From NCBI GenBank assembly GCA_963700865.1, contig CAVOZC010000017.1:124001-188000 (forward strand): 64,000 nucleotides of DNA. The letters run 5' to 3'. A program made the translations under genes and the position numbers. Below the pieces are notes generated by a model. It was not told the DNA's origin and ran no database searches. It saw only the letters and a program-made list of their open reading frames with translations. This stretch comes from CAVOGJ01 sp963700865. Lineage in GTDB: Bacteria > Planctomycetota > Planctomycetia > Pirellulales > Pirellulaceae. Shown here piece after piece: positions 10,083-20,359 of this stretch. Every line of letters begins with the position of its first letter. The stretch's first letter is position 1.

Positions 10083-11339
10083 ATGCCCCCTGCAGCGATG
10101 ACCCGACCTCACGCACCTACCTTCCCGCAGCGGATAGCCGAACGGACAGGCCTCGCCCCCGATCTGCTCGATCGGCCCGCCTTGGAGGGTTTTGTGGTGC
10201 GGCGCTGTGGCGAACTGAAACTGCCCAATCCCAAGGCGTACCAGGAACTGGTTCTCCGCGACCCCGACGAGTTGGATCGCCTCGTGCAGGAGGTGTCGGT
10301 CGCGGAAACCTGGTTTTTTCGCTACCCGGCATCCTTCGAATTGCTCACCCGCCATGCCGCCCGCCTGTGGCAGGAGCGACGAGCCTCGTTGCGGATGCTG
10401 AGCGTCGCCTGCGCCACGGGCGAAGAACCCTATAGCATGGCGATGGCCGCGGCCCAGGCGGGATGGCCCCTCGATCGCATCCTTGTTGACGCCATTGATC
10501 GTCACGAGCCGTCGCTGGCGATCGCCCGCTCGGCCTGTTATCGCCAGCGTTCGTTCCGGGAACCGTTGCCTTCATGGGCCGAGCCCTGGTTGCGGCGAGA
10601 AGCGCGAGACACACACGTCGACGCCCGGCTGGCCGCCCGGGTACGTTTCGCTTGCCAGGATGCGCTGAAGGCCGAGAGACCGGGCGACGGCACGACTTAC
10701 GATGTCGTCTTTTGCCGAAACCTGTTCATCTATCTCCACGGAACGGCCCGCGGCATGCTCGTCGATGGGCTCTCTCACCTTCTTTCCGCCGACGGTCTGC
10801 TGTTTGTCGGGCATGCGGAATGTGCGATCCTGCCAACCGACCGATTCGCATTGGCCGAGGTGAGCCATGCCTTCGCCCTGCGGCCCAAACGATCCTCCCA
10901 GCCGCCAGGCCTCAATCCTCCCGATGGCACGCGGACCGTGACACCGACCCCGGTGCGGCCGCCGCGGAAGCAGCCAGCCCCCCCACGCCCCGAGGCTCCC
11001 CTGCCCCGCAGCACCGCCCCGCAGCCCGCAGCCACGCTGGCCGAGGCCCGCGCCCTGGCCGATGCGGGCCAGGTCGACGCCGCGATCGCGGTTCTACAGG
11101 ACATCCAGTCGCCGCTGCCGGACGTCTACGATCTGCTGGGAAGCATCCAAGTCAGCCGGGGACAATGGCAAGAAGCACGGGATGCGTTTCGAAAAGTATT
11201 GTATTTCGATCCGCATCATGAAACGGCCCTATTGCACATGGCCGTCGTCAGCGAACAACTGGGCGAGCCCCAGCAGGCGGCCCGTTATCGCCGCCGCGCC
11301 GCGCGGGCTCATTTGCAAAACACGCCACCCCAACCGTAG
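10083..11339 (+). CDS. CheR-type protein-glutamate methyltransferase with TPR tail (WspC-like)
   Basis: 418 aa. The CheR catalytic domain covers about 10-270, with the SAM site MLSVACATGEEPYSMA, the NLFIYL motif after VVFCR, and the FVGHAE strand. A Pro-rich linker (about 275-315) leads to a C-terminal TPR-like region (about 320-415: ALADAGQVDAAIAVLQ, VYDLLGSIQVSRGQWQEARDAFRKVLY). The CheR-TPR fusion is typical of WspC rather than ordinary CheR. It methylates receptor glutamates to set sensitivity and is opposed by the CheB encoded downstream. Confidence 0.92.
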   Translation: MPPAAMTRPHAPTFPQRIAERTGLAPDLLDRPALEGFVVRRCGELKLPNPKAYQELVLRDPDELDRLVQEVSVAETWFFRYPASFELLTRHAARLWQERRASLRMLSVACATGEEPYSMAMAAAQAGWPLDRILVDAIDRHEPSLAIARSACYRQRSFREPLPSWAEPWLRREARDTHVDARLAARVRFACQDALKAERPGDGTTYDVVFCRNLFIYLHGTARGMLVDGLSHLLSADGLLFVGHAECAILPTDRFALAEVSHAFALRPKRSSQPPGLNPPDGTRTVTPTPVRPPRKQPAPPRPEAPLPRSTAPQPAATLAEARALADAGQVDAAIAVLQDIQSPLPDVYDLLGSIQVSRGQWQEARDAFRKVLYFDPHHETALLHMAVVSEQLGEPQQAARYRRRAARAHLQNTPPQP

Positions 11340-11346
11340 ATAAAGC

Positions 11347-11964
11347 ATGCCAGACCCCCACGACTCGGCCGAACCGAATTCCCTGATCCGTAAGGACGAA
11401 ACGCTTGATGGCGCGGCCATCTTGCGACTTCTGGATAAGCCACTCGCCGCTGACGATTTACGGGAGGCGACCGATCGCGTGGCGCACCCGTTGGAATTGA
11501 AGGAACAACGTCTGGTGCGACTGCTCGTGTTTCAGCTCGGCCAGGAGCGGATGGCCTTTGAATCGGTCAAGGTGGACCAGGTGACACGCGCCAGCAAGCT
11601 GCACCGGATCCCCCACCGGTCTAACAAGATACTCCGCGGGCTTTGCCATCTGGACGGCGAGCTGATGCTGTGCGGAGATCTGGCCCAACTGCTCGAACTG
11701 GAACCTACCCCGCGTCCCGCACGGGACGAACCATCCCGAACGCGGATGATTGTGCTGGGAAATGAGCAGAATCGTTGGGTCGTGGAAGTGGACGCCATTG
11801 AGGGAGTGACCGCTGTCGTCCGAGACACCTTTCGGCCGCCGCCCATTACGGTCGACGCGGCCTTGTCCCGCTACACGCAGAGCCTGGTTACCGATGATGG
11901 ACCGCTGGTTGTTCTGCTGGATGTCGACCGAGTCCTTTCAGGTTTGCAGGCGGCGTTACGATGA
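11347..11964 (+). CDS. CheW-like adaptor protein (WspD position)
   Basis: 205 aa. About 55 residues of N-terminal extension precede a CheW domain (LLVFQLGQERMAFESVKVDQV, HRIPHRSNKILRGLCHLDGELMLCGDL, RWVVEVDAIEGV). It overlaps cheA in an ATGA, so the two are translationally coupled. The longer N-terminus distinguishes it from the first CheW of the operon, and the order matches wspD. Confidence 0.9.
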   Translation: MPDPHDSAEPNSLIRKDETLDGAAILRLLDKPLAADDLREATDRVAHPLELKEQRLVRLLVFQLGQERMAFESVKVDQVTRASKLHRIPHRSNKILRGLCHLDGELMLCGDLAQLLELEPTPRPARDEPSRTRMIVLGNEQNRWVVEVDAIEGVTAVVRDTFRPPPITVDAALSRYTQSLVTDDGPLVVLLDVDRVLSGLQAALR

Positions 11965-14318
11965 GCGATCTGTCTGGTTTTTCGATGTTCGAACTGTTCA
12001 AGACCGAGGCGCAATCGCACGCCGCGGCCCTGAACGATGGTCTGCTCGCCATCGAGTCCAATCCGGCGGACCTGTCGCACGTCGAGCAGCTCATGCGGGC
12101 GGCCCACTCAATCAAGGGGGCCGCCCGTATCGTGGACATGGACGTCATTGTCGAGCTGGCGCATGCCATGGAGGACTGTTTCGTCGCCGTGCAGAAGGGA
12201 ACGGAACGACTCACCTCGACACGGGTGGATCAACTCCTGGCGGGCGTCGACGTCTTTCAGGAATTGTCGCAACTTGCCGAGAGCCAACTTGATGACTGGC
12301 TGGCGGCACAAACACCCCGCTATCAACAACTAACCGCTTCCCTGCGACAGGCTGCCCCGGAGCCGCCAGTCGCGTCGCGCGGAAGCGAGCCATCCCGGAC
12401 CGAGCCTCGCGACGAGGCCGCCGCAATTCCGTCCCCGCCGCCAGCGGACGAGGTAAGTCACGGGCTCGCGGAGGCCCCTGCCGCCGCCACCACGCCACCG
12501 GTCACGCGGCCCGCCGAAGCGCCACCACCCGACAGCCTGTCACCAGCGACCTCGCCGCCGCTCGGGGAAGGAAAGACCGAGCCGCCGACCGAACAGCGGA
12601 CGGTTCCGGTCAATGCCAGCAATCTGAACCGCATCATGCGGCTGGCGAGTGAGTCGATGGTGGAAGCGCGTCAGTTGCAATCGATGCAACAATCACTTAC
12701 CGCCCTGCGTGAGATTCAGCGAAACCATTCCCAGGCTTTGGAACGGCTCGGCAAGTCCCAGTCGACGTCGGAGCGTGGGGAACTGGATGAATTGCGAACG
12801 CTGCACCGCAAATCCGAAACGATCCTGCAGGACCATGCCCGCCGCCTGGAGCGCGCCTGTGGCGCGCGGAGCGGACGTCAACGGCCCTCTATCACCAGGT
12901 GATCAACAGTCGCATGCGGCCGTTCTCGGAAGGGACGCAGGCCTTTCCCCGCATGATCCGCGATCTCGCCAAGGCGCTGGGGAAACGCGTTTCGTTCGAG
13001 ATCCGGGGCGGGCCAGTGGCTGTCGATCGCGATATCCTCCGCAAGCTGGAAGCGCCGCTCAACCATATTCTCCGCAACGGTGTCGATCACGCCATCGAAA
13101 CCCCCGAGGAACGACGAGCGGCTGGCAAGCCCGAGACGGGACGCATGACGCTGGAGGCTCGGCACCACGCCGGCATGTTGACGATCGACATTCGGGACGA
13201 CGGCCGCGGCATCGACGTCGAATCGGTGCGTCGGAAAATTGTCGATCGCAAGCTGATTGATGCCACATTAGCCGCCGACTTGAATGATGCGGAAATCTTT
13301 GAATTCCTCTTCCTGCCCGGCTTCTCGACAGCTCAGCGAGGTGACCGAGGTCTCAGGCCGCGGCGTGGGACTGGATGTCGTGCGGACACTGGTGCAAGAA
13401 GTCTCGGGGTCGGTCCGCGTCGATTCGAAACTGGGGCGCGGGACGATATTCAGCTTGCGACTGCCGGTGACGCTTTCAGTGATGCGTGCGGCGTTGGCCG
13501 AAATTGCGGGCGAGCTGTACGCGTTTCCTCTCGCCAAACTGGAACGCATTGTGCGCGTACCGATTGAGGAAATCCGGCCGGTCCAAGGGAAGCAGCAATT
13601 CACACTGGACGAGATGTCCGTGGGCCTGGTGCGCGGCATTGACATTCTCAAGCTCAGTGCCGCGGCTCAGGATGAGAAGGTGCTAAGCGTCGTGGTGGTG
13701 GGACAGGACCATTCGCTGTGCGGCATCGTGGTCGACCGCTTTATCGGGGAACAGGACCTCGTCGTGCGGCCACTCGACCCGCGACTGGGCAAGGTCCCGC
13801 ACATCTCGGCAGCCGCCGTGACCGAGGCCGGCGATCCGCTCCTTATCGTCGACGTCGAGGACCTGCTGAATTCCATCCGACAGCTGCTGGGCGAAGGGCG
13901 TTTGCGGGGCATGAGCTCGCTGGCCATGCACCAGCAGAAGAACCGGCCGCGGGTCCTGGTCGTCGATGATTCCATCACCGTACGGGAAGTGGAGCGGCAG
14001 TTGCTTGTAGCCCAGGGATACGAGGTCGACGTGGCGGTCGACGGGCAAGACGGCTGGCATGCGCTGCAGGCCAAGCCGTATGATTTACTCGTCAGTGATG
14101 TCGATATGCCCCGCATGAATGGCATCGAACTGATTCGCACGGTACGGCAAGATACCAGGTTTCAGCAATTGCCGATTATTATCGTTTCGTACAAGGACCG
14201 TGAGGAAGATCGCCTGCAAGGCTTTCAGGCCGGCGCGAACGCCTACCTGACCAAAGGCAGCTTTCACGATGACTCGTTCATCGGCACGGTGGCCGATCTG
14301 ATTGGAGAGACCGAGTGA
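11961..14318 (+). CDS. CheA histidine kinase with C-terminal receiver (WspE-like), two compensating frameshifts
   Basis: About 785 aa when read through. The P1 phosphotransfer domain has His49 in RAAHSIKGAARIV. A Pro-rich linker is followed by the dimerisation region, the HATPase core (NHILRNGVDHAIE, DIRDDGRGID, SEVTEVSGRGVGLDVV), a CheW-like P5 domain and a receiver (RVLVVDDSITVRE, acceptor in LLVSDVDMPRMNG). The frame breaks twice: near 12862 (one base missing, after LERA) and near 13322 (one extra base, after FLPGFSTA). The first and last pieces share one frame and the middle (about 12863-13322) reads in another, where it gives perfect CheA sequence. Sequence errors are the simplest reason. 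Confidence 0.9.
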
Positions 14319-15358
14319 TACGTGTGGGACTGGTGAACGACGTCAGACTGGCGCTCGAAGTCCTTCGCCGCATCGTCGTCTCTTTGCCCCATGCCGAGGT
14401 GGCGTGGATCGCCGAAAACGGCCAGGAAGCGTTGGAAAAATGCTCGGCCAATCGCCCCGACCTGGTTCTCATGGATCTGATTATGCCGGTCATGGACGGC
14501 GTCGAGGCGACTCGTCAGATTATGCAACTTTGCCCCTGCCCGATCCTGGTGGTCACGGCCACGGTCTCCGGCAATTGCGACAAGGTATTCGAAGCACTCG
14601 GCCATGGCGCCGTGGACGCGGTGAACACACCCATCCTCGGGCGTGATGGCAATCTGCAGGGCGGCGACGATTTGATCCGCAAGATTCGCGATATCGTCCG
14701 CCTGCGATGCGGCCAGGCCGCGGGGCTGGAAGCCCGGCCGTTGGAACCGCCGGCTGTCACGGGGACCTCTCCGCACTCCGCACCCCACACGACCCCCTTG
14801 CTCGTCATCGGGGCTTCTACCGGAGGACCTCAAGCGCTGGCCGAAGTGCTCAAGCAGCTGGATGAACCGCTGACCTATGCCGTGGTCATCGTGCAACACC
14901 TCGACCAATGGTTCGTACCCGGATTGGTCGAATGGCTGTCCCGGGAAACTGGCACCTCGCTGGCAGCGATCGAGCCCGGTCAACGACCAGCAATCGGCAC
15001 GATTCATGTGGCGTGTACCTCGGATCATCTGGTGCTCACCGCCAGGGGTGACTTCCAGTACGTCCGCGAGCCGGCCGACCATGTCTATCGTCCGTCGGTG
15101 GATGTGTTCTTCCACTCCCTCATACGGGCACGCGTCCCGGCGGGTGTGGCCCTGCTGTTGACCGGCATGGGCCGCGACGGTGCCGCCGGCATGCTGGCCC
15201 TGCAGCAGGCCGGTTGGCAGACCATTGCCCAGGATCAAGCCACCAGCGTCGTGTGGGGCATGCCTCGGGCGGCCGTTCAATTAGGAGCCGCCCAGCTGGT
15301 CCTGCCGCTCGGAGAGATCGGTCCGGCCATCTCGCGACTGATGAAGGCACACCGCTAG
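14315..15358 (+). CDS. CheB-type protein-glutamate methylesterase (WspF-like)
   Basis: 347 aa, with a GTG start overlapping the cheA stop. The receiver domain (about 1-120) has acceptor Asp54 in LVLMDLIMPVMDG. The methylesterase domain (about 155-345) has the catalytic Ser motif GASTGGPQAL, the His region VIVQHLDQWFVPGL and the Asp motif LLTGMGRDGAAGM. It removes methyl groups from receptors after phosphorylation by CheA. It precedes the output regulator, as wspF precedes wspR. Confidence 0.93.
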   Translation: MIRVGLVNDVRLALEVLRRIVVSLPHAEVAWIAENGQEALEKCSANRPDLVLMDLIMPVMDGVEATRQIMQLCPCPILVVTATVSGNCDKVFEALGHGAVDAVNTPILGRDGNLQGGDDLIRKIRDIVRLRCGQAAGLEARPLEPPAVTGTSPHSAPHTTPLLVIGASTGGPQALAEVLKQLDEPLTYAVVIVQHLDQWFVPGLVEWLSRETGTSLAAIEPGQRPAIGTIHVACTSDHLVLTARGDFQYVREPADHVYRPSVDVFFHSLIRARVPAGVALLLTGMGRDGAAGMLALQQAGWQTIAQDQATSVVWGMPRAAVQLGAAQLVLPLGEIGPAISRLMKAHR

Positions 15359-15406
15359 TCGCTCGGCAATAAGCAAATCAATGATCGATGGAAATGGAGT
15401 CAACCC

Positions 15407-16578
15407 ATGCCAGACAACCCGCCGCGAATCGGCGACATCGAGCAGCAATTGGCACAGAACATTGTCGTTCTGCTCGTCGATGATCAGGCCATCATCGGCG
15501 AGGCGGTCCGCCGTATGCTCGTCCCCCACGAAGATATCACCTTCCATTTCTGCCAGGATCCGCGTGAGGCACTGGCGCGCGCCGCCGAGGTCCAGCCGAC
15601 GGTGATCCTGCAGGATCTCGTGATGCCTGAGATCAACGGCCTGGACCTGGTACCTCAGTATCGCGCCGCAGGCCGCCACGGAAAATACGCCGCTGATTGT
15701 GTTGAGTACCAAAGAAGAGGCGGAAACCAAGGCCCAGGCCTTCGCGCTCGGGCGCGAACGATTACCTGGTCAAGCTGCCCGATCAGCTCGAGCTGGTGGC
15801 CCGCATTCGCTACCATTCGCGAGGCTATATCAGTCTGCTGCAGAGGAATGCCGCCTACGACGTGATCGCGGAGAGTCGCCAACGGCTGGCCGAACAGATG
15901 GAAGCCGGCAAGAAATACCTGTTCGCGCTGCTGCCTGCCCCGGTCGAGTCGCCGCTCCACGTCGATTGGCGATACGTTCCCTCCGCCGATCTCGGAGGAG
16001 ACACCCTCGGGTACCATTGGATCGACGACGACCACTTTGCCGTGTACCTGATCGATGTCACCGGCCACGGTCTCGATTCGGCCTTGCTGTCGGTCACGAT
16101 CATGAACGTGCTCCGTTCGCGGTCCCTGGCCAATACCGATTTTTGCCACCCAGGTCAGGTCATGGCCGCGCTCAATCAGGCCTTTCCCATGGAAGACTAC
16201 GGCGACAAATTGTTCACCATGTGGTATGGCGTCTACCAACGATCGACGGCCACCCTCAGCTGGTCCGGCGGAGGCCACCCCGACGCCCTGCTGCTGGAGG
16301 GGGATGCCACCCAACCCGTGAAGCTTGAATCTCAAGGACCCATGATGGGGATGATGGAATGGCCCGAATTCGAGATTGGTCAGCACCAGGTCCAATCGCC
16401 GGCTCGCTTGTACGTCTACAGCGACGGGGTCCACGAGATCCAGCGGCCTGACGGAGGCGAGTGGGCATTCGACGAGTTTGTCGATTTCGTCTCGTCGCAG
16501 CCGGCGGATGCGGCTCCGGGCGTGATGGATCGCCTGTTCGCCCATGTAAAGCAAATGCGCGGGTCCGACGCAGCTTGA
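15407..16578 (+). CDS. Response regulator with PP2C/SpoIIE serine phosphatase output, two frameshifts
   Basis: Start ATG 15407 follows a GGAG. The receiver domain has acceptor Asp70 (TVILQDLVMPEING). The C-terminal half is a PP2C-type phosphatase: DWRYVPSADLGGDTLGYHW, LIDVTGHGLDSALLSVTI, LSWSGGGHPDALLL and YVYSDGVHEI carry the metal-binding Asp pattern of RsbU/SpoIIE proteins. Extra single bases near 15668 and 15752 break the frame. Between them the text reads ENTPLIVLSTKEEAETKAQAF, then ANDYLVKLPDQLELVARIRY. Corrected length is about 390 aa. As the last gene it takes the wspR place. Its substrate should be a phosphorylated anti-sigma antagonist or similar protein, which is not encoded here. 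Confidence 0.88.
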
Positions 16579-16696
16579 CGATGACTTCTCGATCATTGAG
16601 GTGCGGCTTTAGATCCACGGTTTTTTTGCTTGCCTGCCGGATCACCGATCGATACACTGTCGATGGACGGTGTCTCCGCGGCGGGGAGTTTGCCTC

Positions 16697-17585
16697 ATGC
16701 GACGATGGTCATTGGATCGACGGCCGTGGGCGACGGTGGTCGGCGTCATATTCCTCGCGGCCATCCCCAGCCTCGCCCCCGCCCGACCAATTGCCTTTGG
16801 CTTTGAAGGCATCGTCACTGAAGTGTTCGACGGTCTCGGCACGCTGCCTGCGAGCGTGACACCCGGAAGTTCGTATGCGGGCTTTTACGTCTTCAACTCG
16901 AACGCGCCGAATACGGGCGAGCCGTATGGTGAGGGTGAGCAGGGCATCTATCATCACGTCGCGGCCCCCTTACGGCATGGTCGTCCAGGTCGGCGGAACC
17001 CTCTTCCGAGCGGCGTTCCATGACCCCGATTTCGACATCCAGGTCCGCAACGATTTTGGCTTTGCCGGATCGGACGGCTACGGATTTGTCAGCCGCGCCA
17101 ATCGGGCCCGCGGTGTCCTATCACAGAATTTTGACCGCCTCGATGTGGGGTGGCAGGCCGATACCTTTGACAATCGACTCTTTGAGACCGTCGAGTTGCC
17201 GCTCGTGCCGCCCGATCTGCGCGTCTTGGGAGGCGGTCTGCTCACCGTGGAAGGCGAGTGCACGCCGTGTGCGGGTCCGGCCGCGTTCTTTCGCATTCGC
17301 GGAACGATGACGGCGCTGTTTTCCTTGCCACACCCGACGACGTTTGGACTGGGAGCCGAGACGTCGCCGTTCGCGGCAGAGGATCCACCGGCAAGGGCGA
17401 TCGGGCCGAACGGGCCTGGGCTGCTGGTTCCGGAACCGACGGCGGCGGTGGTGTGGACCGCGGGGCTTGTCCTGTTGGCGCTCGCACGTCGCAGCCGAGC
17501 GAGCGAGGTTGTCACTCGTGCGGGAGCCGAGGCCAACCCTTCGGGTTTCGCTCTCGCAGAAGCGAATTCGAGATCACGTCTCTGA
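16697..17585 (+). CDS. PEP-CTERM sorted secreted protein, one frameshift
   Basis: ATG 16697 is preferred over an upstream GTG because GGGGAG lies ahead of it and the signal peptide (WATVVGVIFLAAIPSLAPARP) follows directly. A beta-rich body (FGFEGIVTEVFDGLG ... GYGFVSRANRARG) ends in VPEPTAAVVWTAGLVLLALARRSR, a PEP-CTERM sorting signal: VPEP, hydrophobic helix, basic tail. The frame breaks near 16965 at a C-run (one extra base): the first piece ends at 17023 and the second resumes with PYGMVVQVGG. The body has no family I recognise. Export through the exosortase/PEP-CTERM route to the cell surface is inferred. Confidence 0.72.
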
Positions 17586-17590
17586 CTCGA

Positions 17591-18155
17591 CCGGCGTGAT
17601 CAAGGCACGTCGCATTAGCTCAAGACCATACTCACCGCACGAGCAAGCTCGTGGGAGTCTGACAAACGGGAGGCTCCATCGGGCCAGCACCTAGCTCAAG
17701 ATAAACATCATGGGATGGTCTCCGTGCCTCTGTGCCTCCGTGAGAAAAAAATAGTCAGGCGCCTCGGCGGCCGGCGTGATCTAGGCACGTCGCTTTAGCT
17801 CAAGACCATACTCACCGCACGAGCAAGCTCGTGGGAGTCTGACAAACGGGAGGCTCCATCGGGCCAGCACCTAGCTCAAGATAAACATCATGGGATGGTC
17901 TCCGTGCCTCTGTGCCTCCGTGAGAAAAAAATAGTCAGGCGCCTCGGCGGCCGGCGTGATCTAGGCACGTCGCATTAGCTCAAGACCATACTCACCGCAC
18001 GAGCAAGCTCGTGGGAGTCTGACAAACGGGAGGCTCCATCGGGCCAGCACCTAGCTCAAGATAAACATCATGGGATGGTCTCCGTGCCTCTGTGCCTCCG
18101 TGAGAAAAAAATAGTCAGGCACCTCGGCGGCCGGCGTGATCTAGGCACGTCGCAT
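17591..18155. repeat. 180-bp tandem repeat, three full copies plus a 25-bp partial
   Basis: Copies start at 17591, 17771 and 17951 with an exact 180-bp period; a fourth stops after about 25 bp at 18155. They are almost identical, differing at a few positions (e.g. CAAGG/CTAGG near the start and CGCATT/CGCTTT). Each unit holds a perfect hairpin, CACGAGC-AA-GCTCGTG, and a pyrimidine-rich GTGCCTCTGTGCCTCCGTG segment followed by A7. The array fills the space between two converging PEP-CTERM genes and has no coding signal. It may supply 3' ends for both genes. Confidence 0.95.
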
Positions 18156-18227
18156 CGGCACGTCGCACATCCGGCGGCTGACGCCGGCCGGTTCGCCTGG
18201 GGATTGGACGCCCGCCGTTGTATTGAT

Positions 18228-19718
18228 TTACGCCCGGCGTCGTAATGACCTCTGACAGATGAAGGCCAGCAACCCCCACACGGCGCCGGCCCAACTGGCC
18301 GGTTCGGGAACCAGCGCCGCGGCCGGATGAATGAGCACGGTCAGTGAGGCATCGTCCCCCTGATTGCTCGTCAACACAATGCTGCCAGGAACGTAGCCCA
18401 ACAGTGAGGAAATGTCGAGAATGCCCGAGCTCTCGGTCGAACCGCTCAGTCCCGCGGTATCGCCGATCTTTGTCAAGCCGCTCCCATCCGGTTCGCTCAC
18501 CCAGATTTCCCCGTTGACGTTATCTTCATTGACGAAGATCAGACCCTCCGCATGGGTCACGCCAGCCAATGTCGTTGCTTCCGTCCAGTCGACATTGTCC
18601 GCATCACCGATTTGTCCCAAGACATTCGTGACGTGGTTGTGGACCTTCGTGATCGAGAAAGTCGAATCGCCGGCGAGGAAACTGCCCCCACTAAAAACCA
18701 GATGAAAATCAAAGGTGAATACGCCCGAGTCCTGATCTCCCAGGACGGCTCGCGTCGGCTGGTCGGGACGGGTGTCCACGTCCTCGAGTTTGAAAGAAGT
18801 CAGCGCGCCCGCCGCTGACGTGCCAAACGTGCCGTCGGTCGACGTGCCGCTCATCGGCAAGGCATCCTGGAGATAGTAGTAGCTGCCAAATGCCAGACCA
18901 TTGCGGGCCAGAAAGTCGGACGACGGGTTGCCACTTGCATCCCTGCCTTTCTCGCCAATGTAGATCTTCATCCGTTGCGACCCGCCGTCGGGAGACAAGA
19001 GTAACGCCACATGGTCGGTCTCTCCCGTGTCGAGCAGGGCCGCATTCTCCCAAGAATCGCGGGGCATGCCACCAATCCCGCCGCCCGCCGCGCCACTCAC
19101 ACCGCTGAGCTGGTAAAGGTCTCGGCCCTGAAGGTCCACCGCCATCAGCCGACCCGAAGTCACTTCTTCGCCGGTGATATAGATCGCGTCGACAAATCCC
19201 CGCCCGACTCCGAAGGTGTCGGCGGCGTAAGACTGACCCGAGCAGAATCGCGAGAAACTCGTATTTGCCGCGTTCGTTGTGCTGGTCCAACCGTGGCCGC
19301 CATCATCGCTCCAGCGATCATATGCCTGTCTCGCTGCCGCCACAAAAGGGATGCCTCCGGTCGTACCACCATCGATCATGTTGCCAATCGCCGTCTTAAA
19401 GTCCGAAAGCCGCAGATCCACTTCGCTAATCGTGGCGTCACTGGTTTCATGATTCACCTGCAACCGCAACGTGTCGGAATTCGGCAGCCAGGCACCGATC
19501 CCGTCGAACGTGCCGGGCATGGCCCAGGAAAATCCGTCTCCAGCAGGATCGTCGTCGACCGAGATCACCTCAAAGGCTTGCCAGCCATTCCGCGGGTTCA
19601 CGCGGAGCGCTCCGCCGTCCAGCGCATGGACGGCACGCTGCGTCGAAATGCTCAAGACGACGCATAACACAGCGGACCATGGATGCCGGCGAAAAAAGGA
19701 AGCGTTCTTGTGTGTCAT
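18228..19718 (-). CDS. PEP-CTERM protein with PhoX/DUF839-like body
   Basis: 496 aa. The N-terminus is a signal peptide (HPWSAVLCVVLSISTQRAVHA). The body resembles secreted PhoX/DUF839 beta-propeller proteins: SWAMPGTFDGIGAWLPN followed by LQVNHE, and later HAEGLIFVNEDNVNGEIWV near the C-terminal end. The last residues, VPEPASWAGAVWGLLAFICQRSLRRR, form a PEP-CTERM sorting signal. A phosphatase or phytase-like role would follow if the DUF839 match holds, but I could not confirm metal ligands. The gene converges on the 180-bp repeat array. Confidence 0.75.
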   Translation of the reverse strand: MTHKNASFFRRHPWSAVLCVVLSISTQRAVHALDGGALRVNPRNGWQAFEVISVDDDPAGDGFSWAMPGTFDGIGAWLPNSDTLRLQVNHETSDATISEVDLRLSDFKTAIGNMIDGGTTGGIPFVAAARQAYDRWSDDGGHGWTSTTNAANTSFSRFCSGQSYAADTFGVGRGFVDAIYITGEEVTSGRLMAVDLQGRDLYQLSGVSGAAGGGIGGMPRDSWENAALLDTGETDHVALLLSPDGGSQRMKIYIGEKGRDASGNPSSDFLARNGLAFGSYYYLQDALPMSGTSTDGTFGTSAAGALTSFKLEDVDTRPDQPTRAVLGDQDSGVFTFDFHLVFSGGSFLAGDSTFSITKVHNHVTNVLGQIGDADNVDWTEATTLAGVTHAEGLIFVNEDNVNGEIWVSEPDGSGLTKIGDTAGLSGSTESSGILDISSLLGYVPGSIVLTSNQGDDASLTVLIHPAAALVPEPASWAGAVWGLLAFICQRSLRRRA

Positions 19719-20359
19719 GGGAATCCGGGGGGTGATGCAACGTCGGCAAAAAGCGGGCTGCCTCCAGGAAGGTCATTCCTCGGCGCTGGACAAGGAACGA
19801 TGTTTCCAGGCAACCTTGGCTGCCTGCGCGAGCTACCTGCTGCAAGGAAGACTCCTTCAGCGTACCGTCCAAGGCGCTGGCTCGCTACCATTTTCTCGCG
19901 CGAACCACAACGGGCAACGACGCCTGCCCCATTTCGGGGTGAATCGATGACCGAATCCGTCGTGACGACCCCCGGTGGACGCGGGCACCCTTCCTGCGTC
20001 TCACATCGGCCGGGGGAAGCAGGTTGTTTCTCACGCAGGCGCGGAGGCGGATGTGCAGGCTGGAGCCGTGAGCAGATCACGAAAATCGTCCCTGTGGCGC
20101 TCTCCCTCTGTGGCTTTGAAAGAAACCTTGGCTAAACCGCCGCGTGGCAATGACCGTCGATCGAGCCAGCAACGTGAACTCGAGCCACACGTTCCGAGAC
20201 CGAAACCTGCGGGAGCGAACTCGGCTAACGCACGCGCGCACCCGGCGGCGGACGCCGGCCTGACCGAGAGAAGTCTCCCCAGCATGCGTGGCCCGGACCG
20301 GTCGTTGATACCGGTCCGGTCACGTGTCCCCAGGCATGCGGGTCACCGCTGCGCTCCAA
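19719..20359. other. Non-coding spacer of about 640 bp
   Basis: Lies between the starts of the 18228-19718 gene and the end of the next minus-strand gene. Short overlapping open frames on both strands show no family match or consistent codon pattern. The only clear structure is the hairpin at 20293-20319. It should hold the promoter for the PhoX-like gene, but I could not pick out a -35/-10 pair with confidence. Confidence 0.6.
20293..20319 (-). terminator. Strong hairpin downstream of the PEP-CTERM/dockerin gene
   Basis: A perfect 10-bp stem, CCGGACCGGT and ACCGGTCCGG, with a 7-nt loop, 40 bp past the stop of the 20360-22120 gene. There is no clear U-tract, so it may need Rho or act as an RNA 3'-end stabiliser. 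Confidence 0.6.

Noticed and set aside
17591..18155. Possible CRISPR array
   Set aside because: Copies are contiguous 180-bp units with no unique spacers and no cas genes.
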